A DNA stretch of 64,000 nt from JAAFIP01 sp043766985. GTDB taxonomy: Bacteria; Pseudomonadota; Gammaproteobacteria; Burkholderiales; Burkholderiaceae_C. The position numbers and the translations under genes were made by a program. A model generated the notes under the pieces. That model was not told the DNA's origin, ran no database searches, and was given only the letters and a program-made list of their open reading frames with translations. Every line of letters begins with the position of its first letter. The stretch's first letter is position 1. The DNA is taken from positions 1-64,000 of the forward strand of contig JAYUHM010000042.1 in assembly GCA_043766985.1 (NCBI GenBank). The letters are read 5' to 3'. Below, piece after piece: positions 7,314 through 14,976 of this stretch.

Positions 7314-8168
7314 TTAGGCCAACGCCAGGCGTTTACAGATCTCTACACTGGCTGCAGATTGGTTCATGGTGTAGAAGTGCAGACCGGGTACGCCCGCGCT
7401 CTTGAGCTGGTCGCACAGGTCGGTCACCACGTCCAGGCCAAAGGCTTTGATAGACTGGCTGTCGTCGCCATAGGCTTGCAGGCGCATGCGTATCCATCTT
7501 GGTATCTCGGCACCGCAGGCATCGCTGAAGCGCATGAGCTGGGACGAGCTGAGAATCGGCATGATGCCGGGCACAACGGGAACGTCAGCCCCCAGTTTGT
7601 GTGCATCGTCTACAAACCGAAAGTATGCGTCGCTGTTAAAAAAGTACTGCGTGATGGCCGAGCTGGCACCCGCTTTGACTTTGGTGAGGTAGGCTTGCAA
7701 ATCCGACTCAGGCGACTTGGCTTGGGGGTGCACCTCGGGGTAGCAGCCTACCTCGATGTGGAAATGGCTACCTGTCTCGGCGCGGATAAATTCGATCAGC
7801 TCGCTGGCGTATTTAAACTCTCCAAAGGTACCGTGCCCGCTGGGCAGGTCGCCGCGCAAGGCCACCATGCGGCGTATGCCGGCTTGCTTGAAAATGTCCA
7901 ACTGCTGGCGCACGCTGTCTTTGCTGGCGCCGATGCATGAAAAGTGCGGTGCGGCGCCATAGCCATCGGCAATGATGGCTTGCACGGTTTGCAAAGTGCC
8001 GTCTTGCGTAGAGCCGCCAGCGCCGTAGGTTACGCTAAAAAAGTGCGGCTTGAGTGCATACAGTTTTTGGCGCACACCGACGAGTTTTTCTGCGCCTTCA
8101 GGTGTTTTAGGTGGGAAAAATTCAAAACTAACAGGTAATGCACTAATAGGTAATGGTTTGTTCTGCAT
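7314..8168 (-). CDS. metF: methylenetetrahydrofolate reductase
   Basis: MetF reduces 5,10-methylene-THF to 5-methyl-THF with FAD and NADH, supplying the methyl donor for methionine synthesis. The N-terminal VSFEFFPPKTPEGAEKL motif is diagnostic; the TIM barrel continues with FSVTYGAGGSTQDGT near residue 38, VALRGDLPSGHG near 97 and VPVVPGIMPILSSSQL near 193. Length 284 is typical. GGAG lies upstream of the ATG at 8168. It sits 14 bases after tlyA and downstream of ahcY, so the enzymes of the SAM/homocysteine cycle are together. Confidence 0.96.
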   Translation of the reverse strand: MQNKPLPISALPVSFEFFPPKTPEGAEKLVGVRQKLYALKPHFFSVTYGAGGSTQDGTLQTVQAIIADGYGAAPHFSCIGASKDSVRQQLDIFKQAGIRRMVALRGDLPSGHGTFGEFKYASELIEFIRAETGSHFHIEVGCYPEVHPQAKSPESDLQAYLTKVKAGASSAITQYFFNSDAYFRFVDDAHKLGADVPVVPGIMPILSSSQLMRFSDACGAEIPRWIRMRLQAYGDDSQSIKAFGLDVVTDLCDQLKSAGVPGLHFYTMNQSAASVEICKRLALA

Positions 8169-8182
8169 GGAGTAGCTCCAAT

Positions 8183-8980
8183 TTACGGTTTTACCGCATG
8201 GACAAAAAATTCACGGTTGCCATCGCCGCCCGAAATTGGGCTTTCAAAATAGCTTTTAACTTGCAAGCCGTGCGCCGCATATGCCGCGCGTATACGCTGC
8301 TCTACCTCGGCGTAGTGCTGCGGGTCTTTCACGATACCGCCTTTGCCAATCTGCTCGGGCTGCAGTTCAAACTGCGGCTTAACCAGCATCAGCATGCTGC
8401 CGCCGGGCTGCAGCAAACCGGCCAGCGCCTCAACTATCAAGGTTTGAGAGATGAACGACACATCGCCAACGACCACGGGTGCCCCCATGGCATCAGCCTG
8501 TATTCTTCTATCAAACAGGTCTCTAGCCCAAGGAAATGCTGCACAAGCTGCTACCAAATCAGTAGCTATCAAGGTGCGGGCGTTGATTTTTTCAACACAC
8601 ACCACCTGCGCATTGGCGCGCAAACGCGGGTGCAATTGACCATGCCCCACATCTACGCCCACCACACCGCTGGCACCGTGCTGCAGCAAACAGTCGGTAA
8701 AACCGCCTGTCGACTGGCCAATGTCCAGGCACACCTTGCCCTGCACACTCAGGCCGCTGGCCAGCAAAGCACCTTCCAGCTTCAGACCGCCGCGCGACAC
8801 ATACTTGGCCTCGGCTGCATTGCTCAGCTCAATTTGTGCATCCTCATGCAGCTCATCGCTTTTGCGCAGTGGCTTCCATTCGCCGCGCTGCAGCCAGCGC
8901 GCGCCAGCATCAATCAGGCGTGCGGCCTGGCTGCGGGAGACCGCGAGGCCGCGGTGGACTAAAAGTTGGTCAGCGCGCAT
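8183..8980 (-). CDS. tlyA: TlyA family rRNA (cytidine-2'-O)-methyltransferase (hemolysin A-like)
   Basis: The protein has an N-terminal S4 RNA-binding domain (residues 1-65: MRADQLLVHRGLAVSRSQA) and an FtsJ/RrmJ-type SAM methyltransferase domain (VCLDIGQSTGGFTDCLLQHG near 84-103; GDVSFISQTL near 160). TlyA proteins 2'-O-methylate rRNA cytidines; hemolysin naming is historical. The start is taken at the ATG at 8980 (MRADQLL) because the S4 domain begins there; an in-frame extension to 9022 is histidine-rich and unlike the family. A repeat copy lies inside the gene. It uses SAM and so fits between ahcY and metF. Confidence 0.9.
   Translation of the reverse strand: MRADQLLVHRGLAVSRSQAARLIDAGARWLQRGEWKPLRKSDELHEDAQIELSNAAEAKYVSRGGLKLEGALLASGLSVQGKVCLDIGQSTGGFTDCLLQHGASGVVGVDVGHGQLHPRLRANAQVVCVEKINARTLIATDLVAACAAFPWARDLFDRRIQADAMGAPVVVGDVSFISQTLIVEALAGLLQPGGSMLMLVKPQFELQPEQIGKGGIVKDPQHYAEVEQRIRAAYAAHGLQVKSYFESPISGGDGNREFFVHAVKP
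8536..8578 (-). repeat. dispersed 42-bp repeat (degenerate), in frame inside tlyA
   Basis: Forward on the coding strand, with core ATAGCTACTGATTTGGTAGC followed by AGCTTGTGC; translated as IATDLVAACAAF. The match to the family core is partial. Confidence 0.45.
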
Positions 8981-9032
8981 AGAGTGGTGGCAATGGTGAG
9001 GTAAAGGTAACGAATAAGACACAGCATAAAAT

Positions 9033-9074
9033 ATAAAAGCGCTAAAAACTGGTTAGATTTTTTAGCGCTTTTAT
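9033..9074 (-). terminator. rho-independent terminator after ahcY
   Basis: Perfect 16-bp arms (ATAAAAGCGCTAAAAA at 9033-9048 and its complement at 9059-9074) enclose a 10-base loop. The stem carries A/T runs on both sides, so it could act in either direction; it lies 67 bases past the ahcY stop and upstream of tlyA. Confidence 0.75.
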
Positions 9075-9140
9075 CGTGATTTCAGCATTCAGTCCCGACC
9101 TCCACAAGCTAGCATGCTAGTCAGCGGCGGTCATGAACTA

Positions 9141-10586
9141 TTAGTAGCGGTAGGTGTCGGCTTTGTAAGGGCCGTTCACGTTCACGCCAATATAGGCGGC
9201 CTGCTCTTTGGTCAGCTCGGTCAGTACGGCGCCTACCTTCTTCAGGTGCAAGCGCGCTACTTTTTCGTCCAGATGCTTAGGCAGCACATACACCTGGCCC
9301 ACTTTGTATTCTTTTTGCTTGGTAAACAGCTCGATCTGCGCAATCGTCTGGTTGGCAAAGCTGGACGACATCACAAAGCTGGGGTGGCCGGTACCGCAAC
9401 CCAGGTTCACCAAACGGCCTTTGGCCAGCAGGATGATGCGCTTGGACGGCTTCTTGCCTTTGGCGGGGAAAATGATGTGGTCCACCTGGGGCTTGATCTC
9501 TTCCCACTTGTACTTTTCCAGTGCCTCAACCTCGATCTCGTTGTCGAAGTGGCCAATGTTGCAGACGATGGCTTGGTCTTTCATAGCAGCCATGTGTGCA
9601 TGGGTGATAACGGCCTTGTTACCGGTAGCTGACACAAAAATATCGGCCTTGTCGGCAGCGTATTCCATCGTCACCACTTTGTAGCCTTCCATCGCGGCTT
9701 GCAGCGCGTTGATCGGGTCAACTTCGGTCACCCATACTTGGGCGCTCAGGGCGCGCAAAGCTTGGGCAGAGCCCTTGCCCACGTCGCCGTAGCCTGTCAC
9801 TACCGCTACTTTGCCAGCAATCATCACGTCGGTCGCGCGCTTGATGGCATCGACCAAAGATTCGCGGCAACCGTACAGGTTGTCAAACTTGCTCTTGGTC
9901 ACCGAGTCGTTCACGTTGATAGCGCGCACAGCGAGGGTGCCCTTGGCCGACATTTCGTTCAAACGCAGCACGCCAGTGGTAGTTTCTTCGGTGACGCCAA
10001 TGATGTTTTTCAGGCGACGCGAGTACCAGGTAGGGTCAATACGCAGCTTGGCCTTGATGGCAGCAAACAGGCATTTTTCTTCTTCACTGCCGGGCTTGCC
10101 CAACACTTTGATGTCTTTCTCAGCCTTGGTACCCAAGTGCATCAGCAGCGTAGCATCGCCGCCGTCGTCCAAAATCATGTTCGGGCCGTCTTCTTTGGCC
10201 TTACCGCCAAACTCAAAAATGCGGTGGGTATAGTCCCAATAGTCGGCCAAGGTCTCGCCTTTGTAGGCAAACACGGGGGTGCCTTGGGCTACCAGCGCAG
10301 CAGCAGCGTGGTCTTGGGTAGAGAAAATGTTGCACGATGCCCAGCGCACGTCAGCGCCCAAAGCTTGCAGGGTTTCAACCAGCACAGCGGTCTGGATCGT
10401 CATGTGCAGCGAGCCGGTAATGCGCGCGCCCTTGAGTGGCTTGGACTTTGAGAATTCTTCACGAATGGACATCAAGCCAGGCATTTCTGTCTCAGCGATG
10501 TTCATCTCTTTGCGGCCAAAAGCGGCCAGCGACAAGTCCGCAATCGCGTAATCTTGTTTTTTCAGGGGTTTCACTACAGCGTTCAT
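9141..10586 (-). CDS. ahcY: adenosylhomocysteinase
   Basis: AhcY hydrolyses S-adenosylhomocysteine to adenosine and homocysteine, removing the product inhibitor of SAM methyltransferases. Motifs are IADLSLAAFGRKEMNIAE, the substrate segment GSLHMTIQTAVL, the NAD-binding GYGDVGKGSAQ near residue 250 and the C-terminal GPYKADTYRY. The start at 10586 (MNAVVKPLKK) follows GGAG at an eight-base spacing; an upstream in-frame extension to 10664 lies in the riboswitch leader and is rejected. The 481 residues include the roughly 40-residue insertion typical of bacterial AhcY. Expression is controlled by the SAH riboswitch listed separately. Confidence 0.97.
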   Translation of the reverse strand: MNAVVKPLKKQDYAIADLSLAAFGRKEMNIAETEMPGLMSIREEFSKSKPLKGARITGSLHMTIQTAVLVETLQALGADVRWASCNIFSTQDHAAAALVAQGTPVFAYKGETLADYWDYTHRIFEFGGKAKEDGPNMILDDGGDATLLMHLGTKAEKDIKVLGKPGSEEEKCLFAAIKAKLRIDPTWYSRRLKNIIGVTEETTTGVLRLNEMSAKGTLAVRAINVNDSVTKSKFDNLYGCRESLVDAIKRATDVMIAGKVAVVTGYGDVGKGSAQALRALSAQVWVTEVDPINALQAAMEGYKVVTMEYAADKADIFVSATGNKAVITHAHMAAMKDQAIVCNIGHFDNEIEVEALEKYKWEEIKPQVDHIIFPAKGKKPSKRIILLAKGRLVNLGCGTGHPSFVMSSSFANQTIAQIELFTKQKEYKVGQVYVLPKHLDEKVARLHLKKVGAVLTELTKEQAAYIGVNVNGPYKADTYRY

Positions 10587-10680
10587 TTCATAAGCTCCGT
10601 TAATTTTAAAACGAGCCACCGAACGTGAGAAAGATTGCCTACGGGGGTAAACCGAAGCACTCACCGCACAGTTTTCAGTG

Positions 10681-10777
10681 GGTGAGCGCAGTTAGAAACT
10701 TGAACCGCCCAAAACCATATTTAAGCGGCGTTTCCGAGCCTCGACCACTTTGCGTGGCCTGCAGCGCTCCTCGGATG
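10681..10777 (-). promoter_or_regulatory. SAH riboswitch upstream of ahcY
   Basis: The minus strand reads CCGAGGAGCGCTGC, then GAGGCTCGG, then AACTGCGCTCACC, the conserved blocks of the S-adenosylhomocysteine riboswitch. GAGCGC pairs with the late GCGCTC (P1) and CCGAG with CTCGG. Just downstream GGTGAG (complement of 10660-10665) can pair with CTCACC (complement of 10681-10686), overlapping P1's 3' strand, which gives a plausible ligand-dependent switch. SAH binding is expected to turn ahcY on. Confidence 0.9.
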
Positions 10778-10781
10778 GGGT

Positions 10782-10810
10782 ATTTTAGCGCATCCAGGGT
10801 AACTACCCAA
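10782..10810 (-). promoter_or_regulatory. promoter of the riboswitch-ahcY transcript
   Basis: On the minus strand TTGGGT (10805-10810) and TAAAAT (10782-10787) are 17 bases apart and end five bases before the riboswitch begins, matching where transcription should start. Confidence 0.5.
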
Positions 10811-10837
10811 ATCGCGTGGGTTGTAAAAGCCCACCAG

Positions 10838-10870
10838 CCTGTTTGGCAATCTTTGCCAAACAGGTAAAAT
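10838..10870 (+). promoter_or_regulatory. parDE promoter with overlapping operator palindrome
   Basis: A perfect palindrome with 12-bp arms (CCTGTTTGGCAA, three-base centre, 10838-10864) overlaps a promoter: TTGGCA at 10843-10848 as -35 and TAAAAT at 10865-10870 as -10, spacer 16. The ParD ATG follows at 10878. The arrangement fits autorepression by the antitoxin or its complex. Confidence 0.65.
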
Positions 10871-10877
10871 CCACCGT

Positions 10878-11168
10878 ATGACCACCGTTACCATGAACAT
10901 CTCCCTGACCGAAGACCTCAAGTCTTTTGTAGATTCGCGGATCAAAGCGCGGGGTTATAGCTCGGCGAGCGAGTACATGCGCGACTTGGTACGACGGGAT
11001 GAAGAACGGCAGGCTGAGGAACGCTTGAAAGCGCTGATTGAGGAGGGCATGGCTTCAGGCCCAGCGGGTGAGTGGAAAGACTTGCGCGCTGGGTTTTTAG
11101 CGGCCTCTGGAGTCAAACTCTCCGCCACAGACAAGAACCGTACCGAGCGCACACGCAAAGCCGCATGA
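10878..11168 (+). CDS. parD: ParD-like ribbon-helix-helix antitoxin
   Basis: The 96-residue protein starts with an RHH fold: VTMNISLTEDLKSFVDSRI, then GYSSASEYMRDLVRRDEER (residues 5-45), as in CopG/ParD DNA-binding antitoxins. The remaining C-terminal half (SGPAGEWKDLRAGFLAA) would wrap the toxin. The stop overlaps the next ATG (GCATGA), the usual coupling in type II toxin-antitoxin pairs. It is divergent from ahcY, with the two promoters sharing the 290-base intergenic region. Confidence 0.85.
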   Translation: MTTVTMNISLTEDLKSFVDSRIKARGYSSASEYMRDLVRRDEERQAEERLKALIEEGMASGPAGEWKDLRAGFLAASGVKLSATDKNRTERTRKAA

Positions 11169-11473
11169 AGCAGTTGGTCATACAGCGTCGCGCGCTGCGC
11201 GACATGGAGCAAGCGCGCACCTACTATGAAGAGCACGCATTGCATATGGTGCCCGATCTGGCGCGCGAGCTGGACACCGCTTTGCTGCATCTGCAACAGC
11301 ACCCCGGCACAGGCTCGCCGCGCTGGGGACTGCAACTGGGTTTGGCCGGGTTACGCGTCTGGCGTTTGCATCAGTTTCCTTATGTCATTTTTTATTTTGA
11401 CCATCCTCGCAGAATTGAAGTGGTTCGTGTGCTGCACCAATCATCGAATATTCCCCAGCATTTAGAGTATTGA
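11165..11473 (+). CDS. parE: ParE/RelE superfamily toxin
   Basis: The start is the ATG at 11165 overlapping the parD stop, giving 102 residues. The sequence follows the ParE pattern: MKQLVIQRRALRDMEQARTY, then a central LDTALLHLQQHPGTGSPRWG and the C-terminal strands GLRVWRLHQFPYVIFYF and IEVVRVLHQSSN. ParE toxins usually poison DNA gyrase; RelE relatives cleave mRNA on ribosomes, and the sequence alone does not settle which applies. The gene ends 12 bases before the prfC start, so prfC may be read from the parDE transcript. Confidence 0.85.
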   Translation: MKQLVIQRRALRDMEQARTYYEEHALHMVPDLARELDTALLHLQQHPGTGSPRWGLQLGLAGLRVWRLHQFPYVIFYFDHPRRIEVVRVLHQSSNIPQHLEY

Positions 11474-11485
11474 ATTGAACCAACC

Positions 11486-13117
11486 GTGAACTACGCCACC
11501 GAAACCAAACGCCGCCGCACCTTTGCCATCATCTCGCACCCCGACGCGGGTAAAACCACTTTGACCGAAAAGCTGCTGCTGTTTTCGGGTGCCATCCACA
11601 TTGCGGGCAGCGTGAAGGCGCGCAAGGCGACGCGGCACGCCACCAGCGACTGGATGGAGATTGAAAAGCAGCGCGGCATTTCGGTCGCCTCGTCGGTCAT
11701 GCAGATGCTGTACCGCGACAGCGTCATCAATCTGCTGGACACCCCCGGCCACAAAGACTTCTCCGAGGACACCTATCGTGTTTTAACCGCCGTGGACAGC
11801 GCGCTGATGGTGATTGACGCGGCCAACGGCGTAGAGCCGCAGACCAAGCGGCTGATTGAAGTGTGCCGCCAGCGCAATACACCCATCATGACCTTTGTGA
11901 ACAAGATGGACCGCGAGGGCCGCGACCCGATAGAGCTGCTGGACGAGATTGAGCAGGCCTTGGGCATGCCCTGCGTGCCCATGACCTGGCCGGTGGGCCA
12001 AGGCAAACAGTTCGGCGGCATTGTGGATTTGCGCAAACAGCATATGCGCCTGTTTAAAGCGGGCAACGACAAGGTGGACGAGTCGCAGGACGAGACCATT
12101 GCCCTCTCGCAACGCGATGTGTTGCTGGAGCGCTTTGGCCACGAGTTTGTACTGGCCGAGGGCAACATCGAGCTGCTTGCTGGCGCAGCGCCCGCCTTTG
12201 ACCAAGAGGCTTTTTTCGCGGCCAAGCAAACTCCCGTATTTTTTGGCTCGGGCGTGAACAACTTTGGCGTGCAAGAGGTGCTGGACGCGCTGGTAGACCT
12301 GGCCCCGCAGCCGCATCCGCGCATCAGCAGCGGCAAGAGTGGCAACGCTGTGGTGGTGCAGCCCGAAGACGAAGGCTTCAGTGGCGTGGTGTTCAAAGTG
12401 CAGGCCAATATGGACCCGTCGCACCGCGACCGCATTGCCTTTGTGCGCATGTGCTCGGGTAAATACGAGGCGGGCATGAAGCTCAAGGTACAGCGCACCG
12501 CCAAAGAGCTTCGGCCTACCAGTGTGGTCACCTTTATGAGCCAACGGCGCGAGGCCGTGGAAGAGGCCTATGCCGGTGACATCATCGGCTTTACCACCCA
12601 CGGTGGCGTGCAGCTAGGCGACACCATCACCGCAGGCCGCGCCGACCAGGCCGACCTGCAATACACCGGCCTGCCCTTCTTCGCGCCCGAGCTGTTCCAA
12701 ACGGTAGAGCTGGCTAACCCCATGAAGAGCAAACAGCTCCAGCAGGGCCTGATTCAACTCGGCGAAGAAGGTGCCATCCAGGTCTTTCGCCCGCACATGG
12801 GCGGCAACATGCTGCTGGGCGCCATCGGGCAACTGCAGTTTGAAGTGGTGCAGCACCGCCTGAAAGGCGAGTACGGCGTAGAGTGCCGCCTGATGAGCAG
12901 CAGCTACGTAGGCGCACGCTGGGTGACGGCGGATACGCCCGAAGAGCTGAAAGTATTTACCGAAAAGAACGCCGGCAAGCTGGCGCTGGACGGTGCCGAC
13001 ACCCTGGCCTATCTGCTCACCTCACCCTATGACCTGCGCCTGACGCAGGAGCGCCACCCGAATATCAAGTTCCATGCGCTGCGCGAGCATGCGGGGTTGG
13101 TGTTGCAAAAGGGCTGA
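11486..13117 (+). CDS. prfC: peptide chain release factor 3
   Basis: RF3 is the GTPase that recycles RF1/RF2 from the ribosome after termination. G motifs are visible: HPDAGKTTLTEK (G1, residues 18-29), DTPGHKDFSEDTYR (G3, near 87), NKMDREGRDP (G4, near 141). Domain II and III follow to the C-terminal HPNIKFHALREHAGLVL. Length 543 is close to the family norm (about 530). The start is a GTG at 11486 without an evident Shine-Dalgarno sequence, which would fit coupling to upstream translation of parE. Its stop overlaps the following gene (TGATG). Confidence 0.96.
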   Translation: MNYATETKRRRTFAIISHPDAGKTTLTEKLLLFSGAIHIAGSVKARKATRHATSDWMEIEKQRGISVASSVMQMLYRDSVINLLDTPGHKDFSEDTYRVLTAVDSALMVIDAANGVEPQTKRLIEVCRQRNTPIMTFVNKMDREGRDPIELLDEIEQALGMPCVPMTWPVGQGKQFGGIVDLRKQHMRLFKAGNDKVDESQDETIALSQRDVLLERFGHEFVLAEGNIELLAGAAPAFDQEAFFAAKQTPVFFGSGVNNFGVQEVLDALVDLAPQPHPRISSGKSGNAVVVQPEDEGFSGVVFKVQANMDPSHRDRIAFVRMCSGKYEAGMKLKVQRTAKELRPTSVVTFMSQRREAVEEAYAGDIIGFTTHGGVQLGDTITAGRADQADLQYTGLPFFAPELFQTVELANPMKSKQLQQGLIQLGEEGAIQVFRPHMGGNMLLGAIGQLQFEVVQHRLKGEYGVECRLMSSSYVGARWVTADTPEELKVFTEKNAGKLALDGADTLAYLLTSPYDLRLTQERHPNIKFHALREHAGLVLQKG

Positions 13118-13932
13118 TGCTCCCCTTAAGCGCTTGGCCCGTCGCAGCACGCCGCAACGTCATCGGCGTGTTCACCGACATCGACGACACCTTGACGACG
13201 GACGGTGCCATCACCCCCGACGCGCTGCAAGGCTTGCACGATTTGAAAGCCGCAGGCCTGCATGTGGTAGCCATTACAGGCCGCCCGGTGGGCTGGAGCG
13301 AAGAATTTGCACTCACCTGGCCAGTAGATGCCATCGTAGCCGAGAATGGAGCCGTCGCACTCATAAAAAGTAACCAAACACCGTCTATGTCCTTGTCGCA
13401 TGGGCATAAGCAGCTATTAAAACTATACCAAAGAGATGCTCCCACCCGCGCTGCGAACTACGCCAGAATGCAACAAGTACTCGCCCGCATAGAGCGCGAA
13501 ATCCCCGGCGCGCAGCGCAGCACCGACAGCCCCGGCCGCGAGACTGACATTGCCATTGACCACAGCGAGTTCACCCAGCTACCGCCCGAGCGCATCGCCC
13601 AAGTGGTGCAACTGATGCAAAGCGAAGGCATGTATGCAACAGTCAGCAGCATCCATATCAACGCCTGGTACGGGGAGCACAACAAGCTGCAAGGCGCACG
13701 CTGGATCACCCAGCAGCTCTATGGCCGCAGCCTGGATGGCGAGATGGACCGCTGGGCCACCATCGGCGACTCCACCAACGACCAGCTGATGTTTGAAGCC
13801 TTCACACACAGCGTAGGTGTAGCCAACATTGCCCGCTTTGCGGCGCAGCTAACCCACCTGCCGCGCTACGTAACCCTGGGTGAGCGCGGGGCGGGGTTTG
13901 CACAGTTTTGCACTAGGTTGTTGGCTCCTTAG
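13117..13932 (+). CDS. HAD-superfamily (Cof/IIB-like) phosphatase
   Basis: The catalytic motif is VFTDIDDTLTTDG (nucleophile and acid Asp near residues 20 and 22). Motif II is VVAITGRPVGW near 50, and the C-terminal metal-binding motif is TIGDSTNDQLMFEA near 212. The cap between is of the IIB type found in Cof, sucrose-phosphatase and mannosyl-phosphoglycerate phosphatase-like proteins. The physiological substrate cannot be deduced. Its ATG overlaps the prfC stop. A degenerate dispersed-repeat copy lies in a variable region after motif II. Confidence 0.82.
   Translation: MLPLSAWPVAARRNVIGVFTDIDDTLTTDGAITPDALQGLHDLKAAGLHVVAITGRPVGWSEEFALTWPVDAIVAENGAVALIKSNQTPSMSLSHGHKQLLKLYQRDAPTRAANYARMQQVLARIEREIPGAQRSTDSPGRETDIAIDHSEFTQLPPERIAQVVQLMQSEGMYATVSSIHINAWYGEHNKLQGARWITQQLYGRSLDGEMDRWATIGDSTNDQLMFEAFTHSVGVANIARFAAQLTHLPRYVTLGERGAGFAQFCTRLLAP
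13405..13435 (+). repeat. dispersed 42-bp repeat, partial, inside the HAD gene
   Basis: Reverse orientation, ATAAGCAGCTATTAAAACTA; resembles the intergenic copy near 37011. Only part of the unit is recognisable. Confidence 0.45.
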
Positions 13933-14012
13933 ATTCGTTGGCTAGAAGGCCTTCAAGCCCAAAGTTGTGACAAGATAGTGGTTCACCATTGTTAACCCGA
14001 AGGAATTTCTCA

Positions 14013-14867
14013 ATGCTGCAATTTGATCCTGTCTGGCTAGACCGAATGTACAACAACCGCGCCTTGGTGCCCGACCACGCGCGGCATTTTCTGCAATGGG
14101 CGCAGGCGTCTGAAGACGCGCGGGACGCGCACCCTAACCAGTGCGACATGGCCTATGGTGACGGTGCAATGGAAAAGCTGGACGTGTTTCCGAGCAAGCT
14201 GCCGGGCGCGCCGGTGGTGGTGTTTATCCATGGTGGCTACTGGCGCTCGCTGGACAAGTCTGAGCATTCGTTTATTGCGCCAGCCTTCACCAACCAGGGG
14301 GCGTGTGTGGTGGTGCCTAACTATGCGCTGTGCCCGGCGGTAACGTTGCCGCAGATAGTGATGCAGATGGTGAAGGCGCTGGCCTGGACCTATCGCAATG
14401 CGCGCCAGTATGGCGGCGACCCCAGCCGCATCACAGTGATTGGCCATTCGGCAGGCGGGCATTTGGCCACCATGCTGCTGGCCTGCGTGTGGCCCGTTTA
14501 TGCCAAAGACTTGCCTGCTGATTTGGTGAAAAACGCGATGTCGATCTCGGGCCTGTATGACTTGGAGCCGGTGATGCATACGCCCTTTCTTAAAGAGTCG
14601 CTGCGCCTTACACCCGAGCAGGTGCGCAAAAGCAGCCCCGCCTGGATGCCCCGGCCGCGCCAAGGCAAGCTGTACACGCTGGTAGGTGCCGACGAGAGCC
14701 CCGAGTTTTTGCGCCACAACGGCCTGATGCAATCCGTCTGGGGCAAGGCCGCCGTGCCAGTTTGCGAGAGCATTCCCGAGCGCAACCATTTCAGCGTGCT
14801 GGAAGACCTGGCCGCGCCTTGGACGCGGCTGCATGGGCTGGCTAGCGAGCTGATGTTGAGCGCCTAA
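14013..14867 (+). CDS. alpha/beta hydrolase, kynurenine formamidase/BD-FAE-like
   Basis: The start is the ATG at 14013 (MLQFDPVWLDRMYNNR), which has AAGGAA eight bases upstream. Esterase features are the oxyanion motif VFIHGGYWRSLDKS near residue 64, the nucleophile elbow VIGHSAGGHLATM near 141, and a final histidine in IPERNHFSVLEDL near 262. Proteins with HGGYW and GHSAGG include bacterial kynurenine formamidases and feruloyl-type esterases. No kynurenine pathway neighbour is present, so the substrate is open. It stands apart from the HAD gene by 80 bases. Confidence 0.82.
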   Translation: MLQFDPVWLDRMYNNRALVPDHARHFLQWAQASEDARDAHPNQCDMAYGDGAMEKLDVFPSKLPGAPVVVFIHGGYWRSLDKSEHSFIAPAFTNQGACVVVPNYALCPAVTLPQIVMQMVKALAWTYRNARQYGGDPSRITVIGHSAGGHLATMLLACVWPVYAKDLPADLVKNAMSISGLYDLEPVMHTPFLKESLRLTPEQVRKSSPAWMPRPRQGKLYTLVGADESPEFLRHNGLMQSVWGKAAVPVCESIPERNHFSVLEDLAAPWTRLHGLASELMLSA

Positions 14868-14921
14868 GGCGGGATGGGGGTCTATTGCCACCATCCCTCG
14901 AAATAAGAAGAAAATCGCCGC

Positions 14922-14966
14922 TTAGCCCAATAGAATATGGCACAAGCTGCTATTTTTTACATAGCG
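14922..14966. repeat. dispersed 42-bp repeat, intergenic between hydrolase and uvrA
   Basis: Reverse orientation: TAGCCCAATAGAATATGGCA, then CAAGCTGCTATTTTTT. A near-complete unit in a 109-base convergent intergenic space. Confidence 0.75.
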
Positions 14967-14976
14967 CCTCTCATGC

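Noticed and set aside
10587..10664. N-terminal extension of AhcY by 26 residues
   Set aside because: It lies within the riboswitch expression platform, and GGAG precedes the ATG at 10586.
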